Shown piece by piece: positions 8,775-17,352 of a DNA stretch of 64,000 nt. Source of the DNA: Oligoflexia bacterium (GTDB taxonomy: Bacteria > Bdellovibrionota_G > JANQFH01); NCBI GenBank assembly GCA_028277945.1, contig JANQFH010000008.1, positions 259,442-323,441 of the forward strand, given 5' to 3'. The position numbers and the translations under genes were made by a program. Position 1 is the stretch's first letter. Each line of letters begins with the position of its first letter. The notes beneath the pieces were generated by a model, which ran no database searches, was not told the origin of the DNA, and worked only from the letters and a program-made list of their open reading frames with translations.

Positions 8775-10220
8775 TTAAACGTAATCAATGCCCAACTCGA
8801 CCATCTTGCGGTAGAGCTTGTTACGCTTGATGCCGATATCACGACAGGTTTTGCTCTTGTTCCACTTGTTTCTCTCCAAGCTGCGCAGAATGACCTCACG
8901 CTCTACCTTGTGCATGACTTCATCGTAGCTGCCGTTTAAGGTGAGTCGATCCGCGGTGTTTACGGACTCTGGGTGCCCTGGCGCGGATGGGCTTTTGGCT
9001 TCTACGACCGCAGTGGCCATAGGCTGACCATTTTTAAGGAAGGGGATGTCGCCAACCTGAATGGTGCTGCCTTTGGCGAAAATGATCATGTTCTCCACGG
9101 TATTCTTAAGCTCACGCACATTACCACGCCAATGGTGTTGGATGAGCAACTCCTTGACCTCTGGCGAGAGCTTCTTGGGTTCAGGAGTACGGCGGTATCG
9201 GTTCAAGAAGTACTCTACTAGGGGAATGATGTCCTGTTTGCGTTCGTTAAGCGCCGGCAGTTGTAAGGTAACAGTATTGAGACGGTAGAAGAGATCCTTA
9301 CGAAACCTGCCGGCTGCTACCAACTCAATGATGTTGTCATTGGATGCGGAGATTACCCGGAAGTCAATGCGCTTAGTTGTGTTGCCGCCCACCCGTTCAA
9401 TCTCTTTTTCTTCGAGCACGCGTAGCAGCTTTGCCTGCAGCTCCGGACTGAGGCAGCTAATCTCATCGAGGAAGAGATCGCCTCCATGGGCGAGCTCAAA
9501 CTTACCAAGACGCCGTTCCGTGGCGCCGGTAAAGGCGCCGCGCTCATGTCCAAACAGCGTCGATTCAAGCAGGTTCTCTGGGATGGCGGCGCAGTTGATG
9601 GAGATGAACGGACGTGTGGGGTTATTCTCCTGGTCATGAATAAGGCGGGCAAACTTCTCTTTACCCGTGCCCGTATCGCCAACAATAAAGACGTTGACGT
9701 TTTGGTGTTTTAGCTCGGCGGCCATCTCTTTGAGCTGTGTAATCGCTGCAGAGTCACCAATAATTTCATCGGCAGCCTGTTTTTGCCGCAGTTCTTCACG
9801 CAGTCGAGTGTTGCTCGTCTGCAGGTGGCGCTGTTTGATAACACGATCGAGCGCAAGAAAGAGCGTCTCTTTCTCAATGGGTTTGTTGATATAATCGGCA
9901 GCGCCGAGTTGGATGGCTTGGACTACGGTTTGCACCATCTGCACGCCGCTGATAACAATGACATCAAGATCAGCCTGCTTCTGCCGCAGCTCCTTGAGCA
10001 GCTCGAGGCCGTTCTCACCACTGCCCAAAAGGATATCGAGCAGAACCATGTCGATCGGGTGGCGCTGCAGAAGCGCTAAAGCCTCCTGACGGTTGCGGGC
10101 GAGATGAACCTTGTAGTGGGGTTGCAACAACGTCTTCAGATAGAAGAGCGTCGTTTGTTCATCATCGATGAGGAGGATGGAGAGCTGTGTGGTGGTAGCT
10201 GCTGCACCTGGCGACTTCAT
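8775..10220 (-). CDS. NtrC-family sigma-54-dependent response regulator
   Basis: The protein has 481 residues in the standard three-part order. The receiver has Asp62 in VLLDILLG and Lys near 114 in INKPIE. The AAA+ domain has Walker A GDTGTGKE at 181-188, the sigma-54-contact loop GAFTGA at 228-233, LFLDEIS as Walker B, and arginine-finger region FRKDLFYRLN. The C-terminal Fis-type helix-turn-helix contains SKTCRDIGIKRNKLYRKM. Such proteins use ATP hydrolysis to open sigma-54 RNA polymerase promoters after phosphorylation. It heads an operon with a kinase-like protein and a lone receiver. A good sigma-54 promoter match lies at 43657, but a link between the two is only conjecture. Confidence 0.93.
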   Translation of the reverse strand: MKSPGAAATTTQLSILLIDDEQTTLFYLKTLLQPHYKVHLARNRQEALALLQRHPIDMVLLDILLGSGENGLELLKELRQKQADLDVIVISGVQMVQTVVQAIQLGAADYINKPIEKETLFLALDRVIKQRHLQTSNTRLREELRQKQAADEIIGDSAAITQLKEMAAELKHQNVNVFIVGDTGTGKEKFARLIHDQENNPTRPFISINCAAIPENLLESTLFGHERGAFTGATERRLGKFELAHGGDLFLDEISCLSPELQAKLLRVLEEKEIERVGGNTTKRIDFRVISASNDNIIELVAAGRFRKDLFYRLNTVTLQLPALNERKQDIIPLVEYFLNRYRRTPEPKKLSPEVKELLIQHHWRGNVRELKNTVENMIIFAKGSTIQVGDIPFLKNGQPMATAVVEAKSPSAPGHPESVNTADRLTLNGSYDEVMHKVEREVILRSLERNKWNKSKTCRDIGIKRNKLYRKMVELGIDYV

Positions 10221-10489
10221 GTGGAACCCCTTTCGTCCTAGGAACTAAAGCCTTTCAAGAATGATACCAGCCTCTGTTATGATGAGGCGCCATTGTATGG
10301 GGTGCTTGTCATGCATGCATATATCAGAGTGTTCAAAAAAGCAATAGACTGTCGGTTTTTGAAACAGACTGTTTGTAAACTAGACAGTTTAGGGAGGAAA
10401 TTATTGAGGCTCATCGCCATCTTACCAGCCTCATAGCCTGTGGCATTGGTGAGCAGCAGGGCAGCAAGGCAGAGACAGCCCTGCACTCG

Positions 10490-11611
10490 GTGCATCGCTG
10501 GCTTATTGAGGATAGCCAGGCATTGCCGCTGCTGCGCCAGCATGGGCTTGATATCATGGCGCATGATCTCTTGCAGCAGGCTGGTTGTGAGCCAACACCA
10601 GAACCACTGCAAACGCGTTACCGCCTTGGCGTGGTGGCACGTCTTGCCAGCGAAAAGATCTATGGCGAGCTCATAGCTGCGTTGGTGGCCAAGGGTGTTG
10701 GCTTTGTGGTGCAAAAGGGCGTTTGGTTGTCCTGCCAAGTCTATCCCGTGCCACACTGGCGGCAGTATGCGGATATTGATCTGCTGGTGGCCGCGCAAGA
10801 GATGCGCAAAATCGATACGCTGCTCAGAGCTTCAGGGTTTAGAGTGATCTACTCAGCTCTACCAGGGAGAGAGGAGCTACCCACATGGGTAGATGGGCAG
10901 GTCATCGATGTTACCGAGTACAAGCAGGATCTCTACAGCGTGGATGTGCACTACAACCTAGTGCCGCACCAGCTGCCGCATCGGGTCTGCATGGCAGCGG
11001 TGTGGGGGGATCGTTGTCGAGGAACTCTTAAGTTGAGCGATGAGCCGAGGGAGTTTCCCATCTGGCTGCTCTCTCCAGAGGATACGGTTTTGCACCTACT
11101 GCAGCATGCTGCCTACCATCGCATGGAGGCAGGCTTTCGGGTTTTTTTGGATCTGCTCTACACGTTGCAGTACTTCCGCCAAGAGTGGGATTGGGATCGG
11201 TTTGCGGCCCGTTGCCAGCAGTTTGAAGTGGGTTACCTGGTGGTTGGTCCATTGGCGCTGATGTTAGATCTGCTCGACTTTGCTGCGGCTTGGGTACCAC
11301 GGCAGCTCTTACGGCGTTTAGATCCAAGCGGCAGGGTGCTGGCGAGCTATGCTAGTAAAGAGTTTTTGCGTAAATTTGTCATGGCCCCAGCGAGCTTGGC
11401 AGCTGGGCAACGACATTTTTTTGCCGTGGTGCAAACGGCAGGCATGGGCAAACAGCTACGGGCTGCGTGGCACCATCTCTTCCCGGGACCGCGACGGATG
11501 GCTGCACGCTATAATCTTCACCCCTACGATCCACGCACTTACCTTATGTATTTAGCGCGGCCGCTGGCATTGGCCTACCGCTATCTACCGCGCCTGATAA
11601 AGGCTCCCTAG
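10490..11611 (+). CDS. Nucleotidyltransferase-family protein (NTP_transf_5-like)
   Basis: The visible frame from GTG 10490 gives 373 residues resembling the PF14907 nucleotidyltransferase family, often found near peptide-modification or polysaccharide genes. The core is VVQKGVWLSCQVYP followed by YADIDLLVA, matching the K-G and DxDLL pattern of the minimal nucleotidyltransferase fold. The frame stays open upstream to 10379 with coding-like sequence (IIEAHRHLTSLIACGIGEQ), and a strong Shine-Dalgarno AGGGAGG lies at 10391-10397 just before ATT codons at 10400 and 10403. The true start may therefore be a non-canonical ATT, giving ~402 residues. Its TAG stop lies inside an inverted repeat. The substrate is unknown. 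Confidence 0.75.
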   Translation: MHRWLIEDSQALPLLRQHGLDIMAHDLLQQAGCEPTPEPLQTRYRLGVVARLASEKIYGELIAALVAKGVGFVVQKGVWLSCQVYPVPHWRQYADIDLLVAAQEMRKIDTLLRASGFRVIYSALPGREELPTWVDGQVIDVTEYKQDLYSVDVHYNLVPHQLPHRVCMAAVWGDRCRGTLKLSDEPREFPIWLLSPEDTVLHLLQHAAYHRMEAGFRVFLDLLYTLQYFRQEWDWDRFAARCQQFEVGYLVVGPLALMLDLLDFAAAWVPRQLLRRLDPSGRVLASYASKEFLRKFVMAPASLAAGQRHFFAVVQTAGMGKQLRAAWHHLFPGPRRMAARYNLHPYDPRTYLMYLARPLALAYRYLPRLIKAP

Positions 11612-11673
11612 AAGGTACGGCCTTACTTTTAGGGAATAGACATTCCCTAAAAGTGAGGCCGTACCTTCTAGGG
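11606..11673. repeat. Perfect-looking 32-bp-arm inverted repeat (copy A), likely bidirectional terminator or REP/MITE-like element
   Basis: Two ~32-bp arms (11606-11637 and 11642-11673) separated by about 4 nt are complementary except for one position that can form G-U. The element fills the gap between two convergent genes. It contains the TAG stop of the nucleotidyltransferase gene (11609-11611), and the HAMP gene stop (11675-11677) follows directly. A second, partial copy sits at 40788-40828: the segment 11642-11674 matches 40796-40828 at 30 of 33 positions. As RNA it would form a very stable hairpin on either strand. A run of T is not present in the classic terminator position. Confidence 0.85.
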
Positions 11674-11674
11674 A

Positions 11675-12265
11675 TTAGATGGAAGCGGGTTGCGGACGAT
11701 CCGGGGCAGTGGCTTCGTCGTCAATGGAGGATTCGATTTCGTGGCAGAGGTGGTTGATTTTTTGGATGGCTGTCTGGTTGTCGATGCTGTCACGGATGGT
11801 TTTCAGCGCAGTAATTTCATCACGGTGGCGTTGGCGTATGGTGTGCAACACCTCGTTGATACCCTTGGCAACACCTTGAAAGTGATCTGAGCGACGCAGC
11901 TTGAGTTGGCCGCTGAGATCTCCGTTGGCTGCCCTTCGTAGAAACTTCTCCATCGCATAAACCGGGCCAACAAGACGGTGGCTAAAGAAGAGGCCAAAGA
12001 TACCGACCAAAAACATATTGAGGATAAGATAGGCAAAGAGTTTCAGCAACAGGGCTTTCTGTTGCACGATGATAAACGACAGAGCAATGGGATTTTTATC
12101 CAGACCGTACTTGGCAGCCTCATCAACCACGTTGTTGTCGACAAGCAGCATATAGGCCAGCAGTTGGATAGCCGTGAGCATGGCAATAAATACCAGCAGA
12201 GCGGCAAAGCGAATCTGTATCTCTTTATTGATAAAGTAGCGCCGGCGGCGATTTTTACTAGCCAT
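11675..12265 (-). CDS. Membrane-anchored HAMP-domain protein without output domain
   Basis: The protein has 196 residues. A first transmembrane helix lies at about 20-42 (IRFAALLVFIAMLTAIQLLAY region), then a short periplasmic loop, and a second helix at about 73-95 (LLLKLFAYLILNMFLVGIF region). A HAMP linker follows (FSHRLVGPVYAMEKFLRRAANGDL region). The C-terminal ~80 residues look helical and coiled-coil-like. No kinase, methyl-accepting or cyclase domain follows. HAMP domains relay conformational signals across the membrane; here the signal would have to go to a partner protein. It converges with the nucleotidyltransferase gene across the inverted repeat. Confidence 0.8.
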   Translation of the reverse strand: MASKNRRRRYFINKEIQIRFAALLVFIAMLTAIQLLAYMLLVDNNVVDEAAKYGLDKNPIALSFIIVQQKALLLKLFAYLILNMFLVGIFGLFFSHRLVGPVYAMEKFLRRAANGDLSGQLKLRRSDHFQGVAKGINEVLHTIRQRHRDEITALKTIRDSIDNQTAIQKINHLCHEIESSIDDEATAPDRPQPASI

Positions 12266-12387
12266 AGGCCCCCCTGGGTTAAACGAAGAAATTCGAATAG
12301 TTGTAGTTTATGGCCATGGTGGTGAATGTCAACGCAAAAGGTTTGTGCTCGCGACTTTTGGCTTGAGCCTCTAAGGTCATTCTGCCG

Positions 12388-12611
12388 ATGTCGCTCCTCT
12401 ACACGATTTTGACTCTTGCTCTGTTGGGCAACGACGCGCTGGCTGAAGCGCCGCAGGCGAACGCCGACGGGAATGAATCCGCTTGGTCTTGGACTTTACT
12501 GAAGATCATAAGTTAAACACCAGCGTTCCCTGTGCTCCGTGGATGTACGCAACTACCGAAGAGTTTTTCAACCGTGAAAGAGAGCGGCTCTACAACTTTG
12601 CCAAGCACTAA
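12388..12611 (+). pseudogene. Possible frameshifted small secreted-protein gene
   Basis: This is what the 346-bp gap between 12266 and 12611 holds. An ATG at 12388 opens a signal-peptide-like stretch (MSLLYTILTLALLG... DALAEAPQ) that stops at 12514-12516. The next frame, open from 12477, gives coding-like sequence (LVLDFTEDHKLNTSVPCAPW, then YATTEEFFNRERERLYNFAK) ending at the TAA 12609-12611. Joined by a one-step frame change near 12475-12490, the two make a ~73-residue secreted protein. It abuts the stop of the convergent acyltransferase-M20 gene at 12612. It may be a decayed gene, a sequencing error or two unrelated short frames. Confidence 0.4.
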
Positions 12612-14780
12612 TCAACCTGCATAGCGGTTGATAAAATTGCTGACAATGCGATAGGCGAGCTGCAGTTGCTCGACGCTGATGCGTTCATCTGCGCCGTGGA
12701 TGCGGTTGAGGTCGTCCTGTTTGAAGAGAGCAGGGAAGATGCCAAAACAGGGGAGCTCATGCTGACGGAAAAAACCGAGGCTGGTGTGAACGGGTAGCAG
12801 ACAGGGGCAGACCGTCGCCTGCGGACACTCCTCTTCAATAGCCAGACGTAGTTTGCGAAAGTTTTCATCGGTGAACGAGGTCTCGTTAGGAGGGGCACTG
12901 TGAGTGATGTCGATTTCAACCCGTTTGTCATCGATGTTCTTTTGCAGTTTGCGGACAAAGGCCTGAGTTTCTACTCCAGGTAGTAGACGACAGTCGAGTG
13001 TGGCCGAGGCATCTTGGGCAAGGACGTTTTCTGCTTCACCCGCAACCACTTGCGTGACGGCAATGCTGTTACGAAACATCGCGCGCAAAAAGGGTTGGTT
13101 GGCAAGCGGGCCGCGCAGTTGATTGGCAAAGATCGGCACCTGTAGGGCTTGGCTGACAATGCGGCTAAAGAGGCTGCTCTTCTGACGTATGGAGGCCAAC
13201 AGCTGCTCGGTGACCGGTAGCACCACGAGTTCGCTCTCCATGGTGGTTATGCGCTGCAGGGCATTCATGAGAATCTGTAGCGGATACTCCTCAGGTGGGG
13301 TGGCGCTATGGGCACTGGTATCGAGTTTGACATGTAAGCGCAGCCAGAGGCTGCCCTTCTCGGCCGTATCAATAAGAAAGATCGGCTGCTCCGATCCAAG
13401 CAGGTCGGTAAAACCAAAACCACCGTGGCTAATGAGAACTTTAGCGCGTAGCTGATCCAGTTGACTCTGGGCGATGAAGTGACCACCCTCACGACCACCG
13501 CGTTCTTCATCAGCCACACAGATAAAGTGTAGCGGCACACTCTTGGGTGCGGTGAGAAAAGCCGTGAGGTAGACAACCAACAGCCCCTTCATATCGATGC
13601 TGCCACGACCCCAGATATAGCCATCTTGTTGGGCGCCGGAGAAAGGTGGTTTGTGCCAACCTGCAACTTCCGTGGCAACAACATCGCCGTGGCTTAACAG
13701 CACCACATAACAGTGCTGGTGGTCCAAGGTGTTGACCGAAGGCTTGCCTTTGGTGGCCACGAGGTTGGTGTGTCCAGCGGGGGAGAGGTGTAACTTGCTG
13801 GGAACATAGTTGGCATCCAGAACGTTGGTGAGGATCTGGCAGATCTGTCGCTCGCCAGCTGCGTTGGAAGAGTCAACCTGCAGCAGTAATGAGAGTAGCC
13901 GCGCCATGAAGTTACTCCGCTCGGTTTCATTGGCAGAGGGTTTGAGCCGGTAGTCTTGCCAGTCAACCGCGGCAAGACGGGCTGAGGCGCGCATGCCAAA
14001 GTGGATCAACATGGTGTTGATCACCTGCCAAGCGTCCTCAGCCATATCGACCGAATCTCTATAAGTCGAGCTGCCCATGAGCTCACCGATGTGGACGCGT
14101 ACGTCCATGTGATCTCTCTGGCCTATTTTGTAGAGCGTCCGCACAAAGTTGCCGGACCAACTCATCAGTTCTGGATCTCCATAGTTTATCGCCACTGGCA
14201 GAACCGGTTTGTTGGCCTTGATCGCTAGATCAAAGGCGCCGTACCGAAACGGCAGTAGCGTATGCCCGTCGCTGGTTTTCCCCTCAGGAAAGAGAATGAT
14301 GTTTTGGTTGAAATGGAGACGTTGTAGGATCTCATCGCGTACGCGTTGGCGTGACTCTTTTGAGGAGCGATCAACAAAAATTGTCCCGATCATCATGGCG
14401 CCAAGACCAACAACCGGCCAAAACCGCACCTGCGACATGGACAAAAAGATTCCCGGCATCACCGTGCCGATGACGATAATATCAATAAAGGTTGTATGGT
14501 TGGCGACCACCAAGTAACCAGGTTGGTAGGGAATAGGATGGCCTTCGTTACGGACGCGCAGCTGATAAACCAGGCAGAGCATGCGGCACCAGAACTGGCA
14601 GAGCAGCATGTTGGCTCGGCGCTTCTGTTGTTGTGGCAACAAAAAGACAAAGACGCCAAAACCCATGATCAGCGATGTATAGAAGACAAGACCGAACAGG
14701 CGGATGATGCTACGGGCCTTTAGGTAGCCATTATGGCAGCGCTTTTTCCAGGCAGCGCGATCAAACCAAGCAGAGTTCAT
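12612..14780 (-). CDS. PlsC-type acyltransferase fused to M20-family peptidase/amidohydrolase
   Basis: One uninterrupted frame gives 722 residues from the ATG at 14780, which has a GGAG about 10 nt upstream; a TTG at 14822 would add 14. After a membrane segment (residues ~28-48), an LPLAT/PlsC domain shows NHTTFID (94-100), FVDRSSKESRQR, FPEGKTSDG (164-172) and PVAINYGD. From ~305 to the end it is an M20 metallohydrolase: HGDVV (364-368), WGRGSIDMKG with Asp396, ADEERGG with Glu-Glu at 425-426, and a C-terminal HGADERIS His at ~695. PlsC enzymes transfer fatty acyl chains. M20 enzymes hydrolyse amide bonds, and PM20D1-type members make or cleave N-acyl amino acids. The fusion suggests linked acyl transfer and deacylation at the inner membrane; the substrate is unknown. 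Confidence 0.88.
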   Translation of the reverse strand: MNSAWFDRAAWKKRCHNGYLKARSIIRLFGLVFYTSLIMGFGVFVFLLPQQQKRRANMLLCQFWCRMLCLVYQLRVRNEGHPIPYQPGYLVVANHTTFIDIIVIGTVMPGIFLSMSQVRFWPVVGLGAMMIGTIFVDRSSKESRQRVRDEILQRLHFNQNIILFPEGKTSDGHTLLPFRYGAFDLAIKANKPVLPVAINYGDPELMSWSGNFVRTLYKIGQRDHMDVRVHIGELMGSSTYRDSVDMAEDAWQVINTMLIHFGMRASARLAAVDWQDYRLKPSANETERSNFMARLLSLLLQVDSSNAAGERQICQILTNVLDANYVPSKLHLSPAGHTNLVATKGKPSVNTLDHQHCYVVLLSHGDVVATEVAGWHKPPFSGAQQDGYIWGRGSIDMKGLLVVYLTAFLTAPKSVPLHFICVADEERGGREGGHFIAQSQLDQLRAKVLISHGGFGFTDLLGSEQPIFLIDTAEKGSLWLRLHVKLDTSAHSATPPEEYPLQILMNALQRITTMESELVVLPVTEQLLASIRQKSSLFSRIVSQALQVPIFANQLRGPLANQPFLRAMFRNSIAVTQVVAGEAENVLAQDASATLDCRLLPGVETQAFVRKLQKNIDDKRVEIDITHSAPPNETSFTDENFRKLRLAIEEECPQATVCPCLLPVHTSLGFFRQHELPCFGIFPALFKQDDLNRIHGADERISVEQLQLAYRIVSNFINRYAG

Positions 14781-14958
14781 TTCTAAGCAGCTCCATTCTG
14801 ACAGAAACCAGCCAGTTGGCAACTACGTAGCATGGTTTGGTTCGTAAACAGATCCATATCCGTGCGGATTTCGCACTGCTGCAGCTCAGCTGCATGGGGG
14901 TTTGGTTCTCTTTTGCCGTAGTTGCGATTGGCCCCACTCTTGCTAACTCGGAGGCAGC

Positions 14959-15618
14959 ATGTCCTCCTGCCTGATAGCAAAGGGAGTTGCTAGTCTGAGT
15001 GAGCAAGAGCTCTTGGCGCTGGTCATCGGCTCACCCCATGCCAAGCAGCTTGCTGCCGACCTCTTGCAGCGGGCTGGGTCGCTTGTCGCTCTAGAACGGT
15101 TAGGTCTACAGCAGCTGCGCCGATTTTACGGAATGGGTGTTGCCCGTAGTCTCCGGGTCAAGGCAGCGCTCGAACTTGGTCGCCGCCTGCTGGCTGGCGA
15201 CGAGCGGCAACCCATCTGTTTTCACAGTAGCGACGCCGTCGTCGACCATCTTCGTCCGCAATTGGCTTGGCAGCAGCGTGAGCACTTCGTGGTGTTGCTG
15301 CTAGACAGCCGTCATCGCCTCCTGCGACAAGAGAGGCTCACTATGGGTACAACAAACTGTTTGCACGTGCACCCGCGTGATGTCTTTCACCTTGCAGCGC
15401 AGGAGATGGCAACAGCGGTCATCGTCGTTCACAACCATCCCGGCGGGGATCCGCAACCGAGTTCTGAGGATGTCGCGCTTACCGCACGGCTGCTAGAGGC
15501 GGGCCAGCTGCTTGGCATCGTGCTGCTCGATCATATTATTGTTGCCGACGCTGGTTGCTTCTATAGCTTTAGGGACAGCGGCACATTGACAGTGCTCGAG
15601 GCGCCGGCTACGCTATAG
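14959..15618 (+). CDS. radC: RadC-family JAB/MPN-domain protein
   Basis: The protein has 219 residues, close to the usual ~225. The N-terminal part holds the UPF0758 helix-hairpin-helix-like region (SLSEQELLALVIGSP... LERLGLQQLRRFYGMG). The C-terminal JAMM metal motif is HNHPGGDPQPSSEDV, followed by LLDHIIVAD and a GCFYSFRD end. RadC-type proteins are predicted zinc hydrolases with a debated role, since the E. coli protein is not the repair factor it was named for. The gene starts at ATG 14959 and is followed 8 bp later by the RHS gene, so the two may be co-transcribed. Confidence 0.9.
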   Translation: MSSCLIAKGVASLSEQELLALVIGSPHAKQLAADLLQRAGSLVALERLGLQQLRRFYGMGVARSLRVKAALELGRRLLAGDERQPICFHSSDAVVDHLRPQLAWQQREHFVVLLLDSRHRLLRQERLTMGTTNCLHVHPRDVFHLAAQEMATAVIVVHNHPGGDPQPSSEDVALTARLLEAGQLLGIVLLDHIIVADAGCFYSFRDSGTLTVLEAPATL

Positions 15619-15626
15619 GCTTGACT

Positions 15627-17351
15627 ATGCTCAAAGGCAACTATCGCTTCGTTGTTCTGACGGTTTTGGCACTGTTGCTAGGGCTGCTTATCCGTAGCGA
15701 TACGGCTCCTATGGCTGCAGTCGAACGTGGTTGGGGTAGTGGCAGCAGCCACTTCATTGTGCACTACCCGCCTGATCCGGTGAACGTACAGAACGGCAAC
15801 TTCTTTTTGCCAATCCAAGATCTCTTTTTACCCTGCTATGGCTTTCCTTTGGAAGTTTACCGCGCCTATAATAGCGTCTCACGCGATACAGGTTCGTTTG
15901 GATATGGTTGGAGCTTTAACTACAAGGTCCGTATTGCTGTGGCTCCAGGAGAAAAACTCACCGTAGTTGAGCCCGATGGTTTTATAAATGTCTATACGGC
16001 CGTTGGCAGTGACAAGGTGGATAGCAAACAGATCGACGCTATCCTTACTGCCAAACGCAAAGAGGATGAGCGTTACCTTGGGCAGCAACGTAATGACGCC
16101 CACTACGAGAAGATCCGTAAGAAGTTGGCCAGTGATGCAAAGTACTTTCGGCGTCAGAGTGCGCGCTATCTGCCGCGTACGGAGAAGAGCGTTGAAGTTG
16201 GCAAATTTGTCTCACGGCGCCGGGGCACGACCTATATCTATCGGCAAAAGAATGGCTACGAACGTCGTACTCAAGATGGCCGTGTTGAGCGCTATAGTTT
16301 AGATGGCCTGCTGCGTAACATTCAAGACCGCAATGGCAATGAAACGCGGCTTCGCTACGATCGCCAGTCGCGCCTAACCCAGGTGTTCGATGCCTGTGGT
16401 CAGTATCTCAAGTTTGGCTACAGCCGTCAGGGGCGCATCCAATCGGTCATCGACAACTACCTACGCACGCTCTCCTATACCTACGATGATGAGGGCCGTA
16501 TGACCAGCTCGCGTGGTCTAGACGGCAAGATCGTCCGCTACGACTACGAGAAAAAGAGCGGCAAGATGAACAAGATTGTCTTTCCAGACGGCAAGCAGAC
16601 GAAGATCTTCTATGACAAGAAGAGCGGCCGAGTTCGGCGCCAACAGGGTCCAGGAAAGAAAGTCACCAACTACAAGTACCGGAGCCGTGGGCGTAACTAT
16701 CTAGCCGCTGAGGTCAGTGACAGCGATGGGGGTTATGGCAAGTACGAGTACTTTCCTAAGGAGAATAAGTCAATCCAAACGGATAAGAGTGGCCGCAAAA
16801 CCGTTACCATTACCTCAGCTTGTTGCGGCAAACCAGTCAGCATAACCGACGATAAAGGTAAGGGAGAGTTTTATAAGTACGATGACAGCAGTAATCTTAT
16901 AGAGAAGTACAGCAGTGATGGGCGGACAACGCTTTACACCTACGAACCACGCTACTATCAGATCAGCTCGGTAACGACCCCAGATGAGGTAACCACACGC
17001 TTCTTCTACGATGGCAAAGGCAACCTCAATCGAGTAAGCAACAGTAAGGAGGAGGAGTTGTCCCTGAGCTACAACAGCCGTGGTAAGATCGGCTCGGTCT
17101 CTGACAAGCAGGGTAACCTGGTGGTGTTTGAATACAACAAGACAGGCAAGACTACGCGGGTGGCCAAGAATCGCGTTAAAGATGGTAAGGAGAGACGTAT
17201 TGGCGAGATTCGTGTTGCCTACCTTGCGCATGGCGATGTTGACCAGGTCACCTACAAGCCAGATGATGCCAAGGTTGTCGAAGATATCCGTGCGACCTTG
17301 GTAGACTTTATGCGGATACTGGGGCCGGCGGGGATCTCGTTTGGGATTTGA
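15627..17351 (+). CDS. RHS/YD-repeat protein with DUF6531-like N-terminal domain
   Basis: The protein has 574 residues from ATG 15627 (a TTG at 15621 is possible). A signal anchor (FVVLTVLALLLGLLIRS) precedes a DUF6531-like region, VNVQNGNFFLPIQDLFLPCYG with the characteristic GYGWSFNYKV. YD repeats follow (LRYDRQSRLTQVFDACGQYL, YTYDDEGRMTSSRGLDGKIV, FFYDGKGNLNRVSNSKEEEL). RHS proteins form beta-shells that enclose toxic C-termini in effectors, but this one ends without the usual core-closing DPxGxxxxxN motif and has no toxin-like tail. It is short for the family and could be a surface protein or a truncated RHS gene. The rhodanese gene begins immediately after its stop. Confidence 0.8.
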   Translation: MLKGNYRFVVLTVLALLLGLLIRSDTAPMAAVERGWGSGSSHFIVHYPPDPVNVQNGNFFLPIQDLFLPCYGFPLEVYRAYNSVSRDTGSFGYGWSFNYKVRIAVAPGEKLTVVEPDGFINVYTAVGSDKVDSKQIDAILTAKRKEDERYLGQQRNDAHYEKIRKKLASDAKYFRRQSARYLPRTEKSVEVGKFVSRRRGTTYIYRQKNGYERRTQDGRVERYSLDGLLRNIQDRNGNETRLRYDRQSRLTQVFDACGQYLKFGYSRQGRIQSVIDNYLRTLSYTYDDEGRMTSSRGLDGKIVRYDYEKKSGKMNKIVFPDGKQTKIFYDKKSGRVRRQQGPGKKVTNYKYRSRGRNYLAAEVSDSDGGYGKYEYFPKENKSIQTDKSGRKTVTITSACCGKPVSITDDKGKGEFYKYDDSSNLIEKYSSDGRTTLYTYEPRYYQISSVTTPDEVTTRFFYDGKGNLNRVSNSKEEELSLSYNSRGKIGSVSDKQGNLVVFEYNKTGKTTRVAKNRVKDGKERRIGEIRVAYLAHGDVDQVTYKPDDAKVVEDIRATLVDFMRILGPAGISFGI

Positions 17352-17352
17352 A

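Noticed and set aside
15627-17351. RHS polymorphic toxin with immunity gene
   Set aside because: No toxin-like C-terminal tail after the YD repeats, and the following gene is a rhodanese, not an immunity-type protein.
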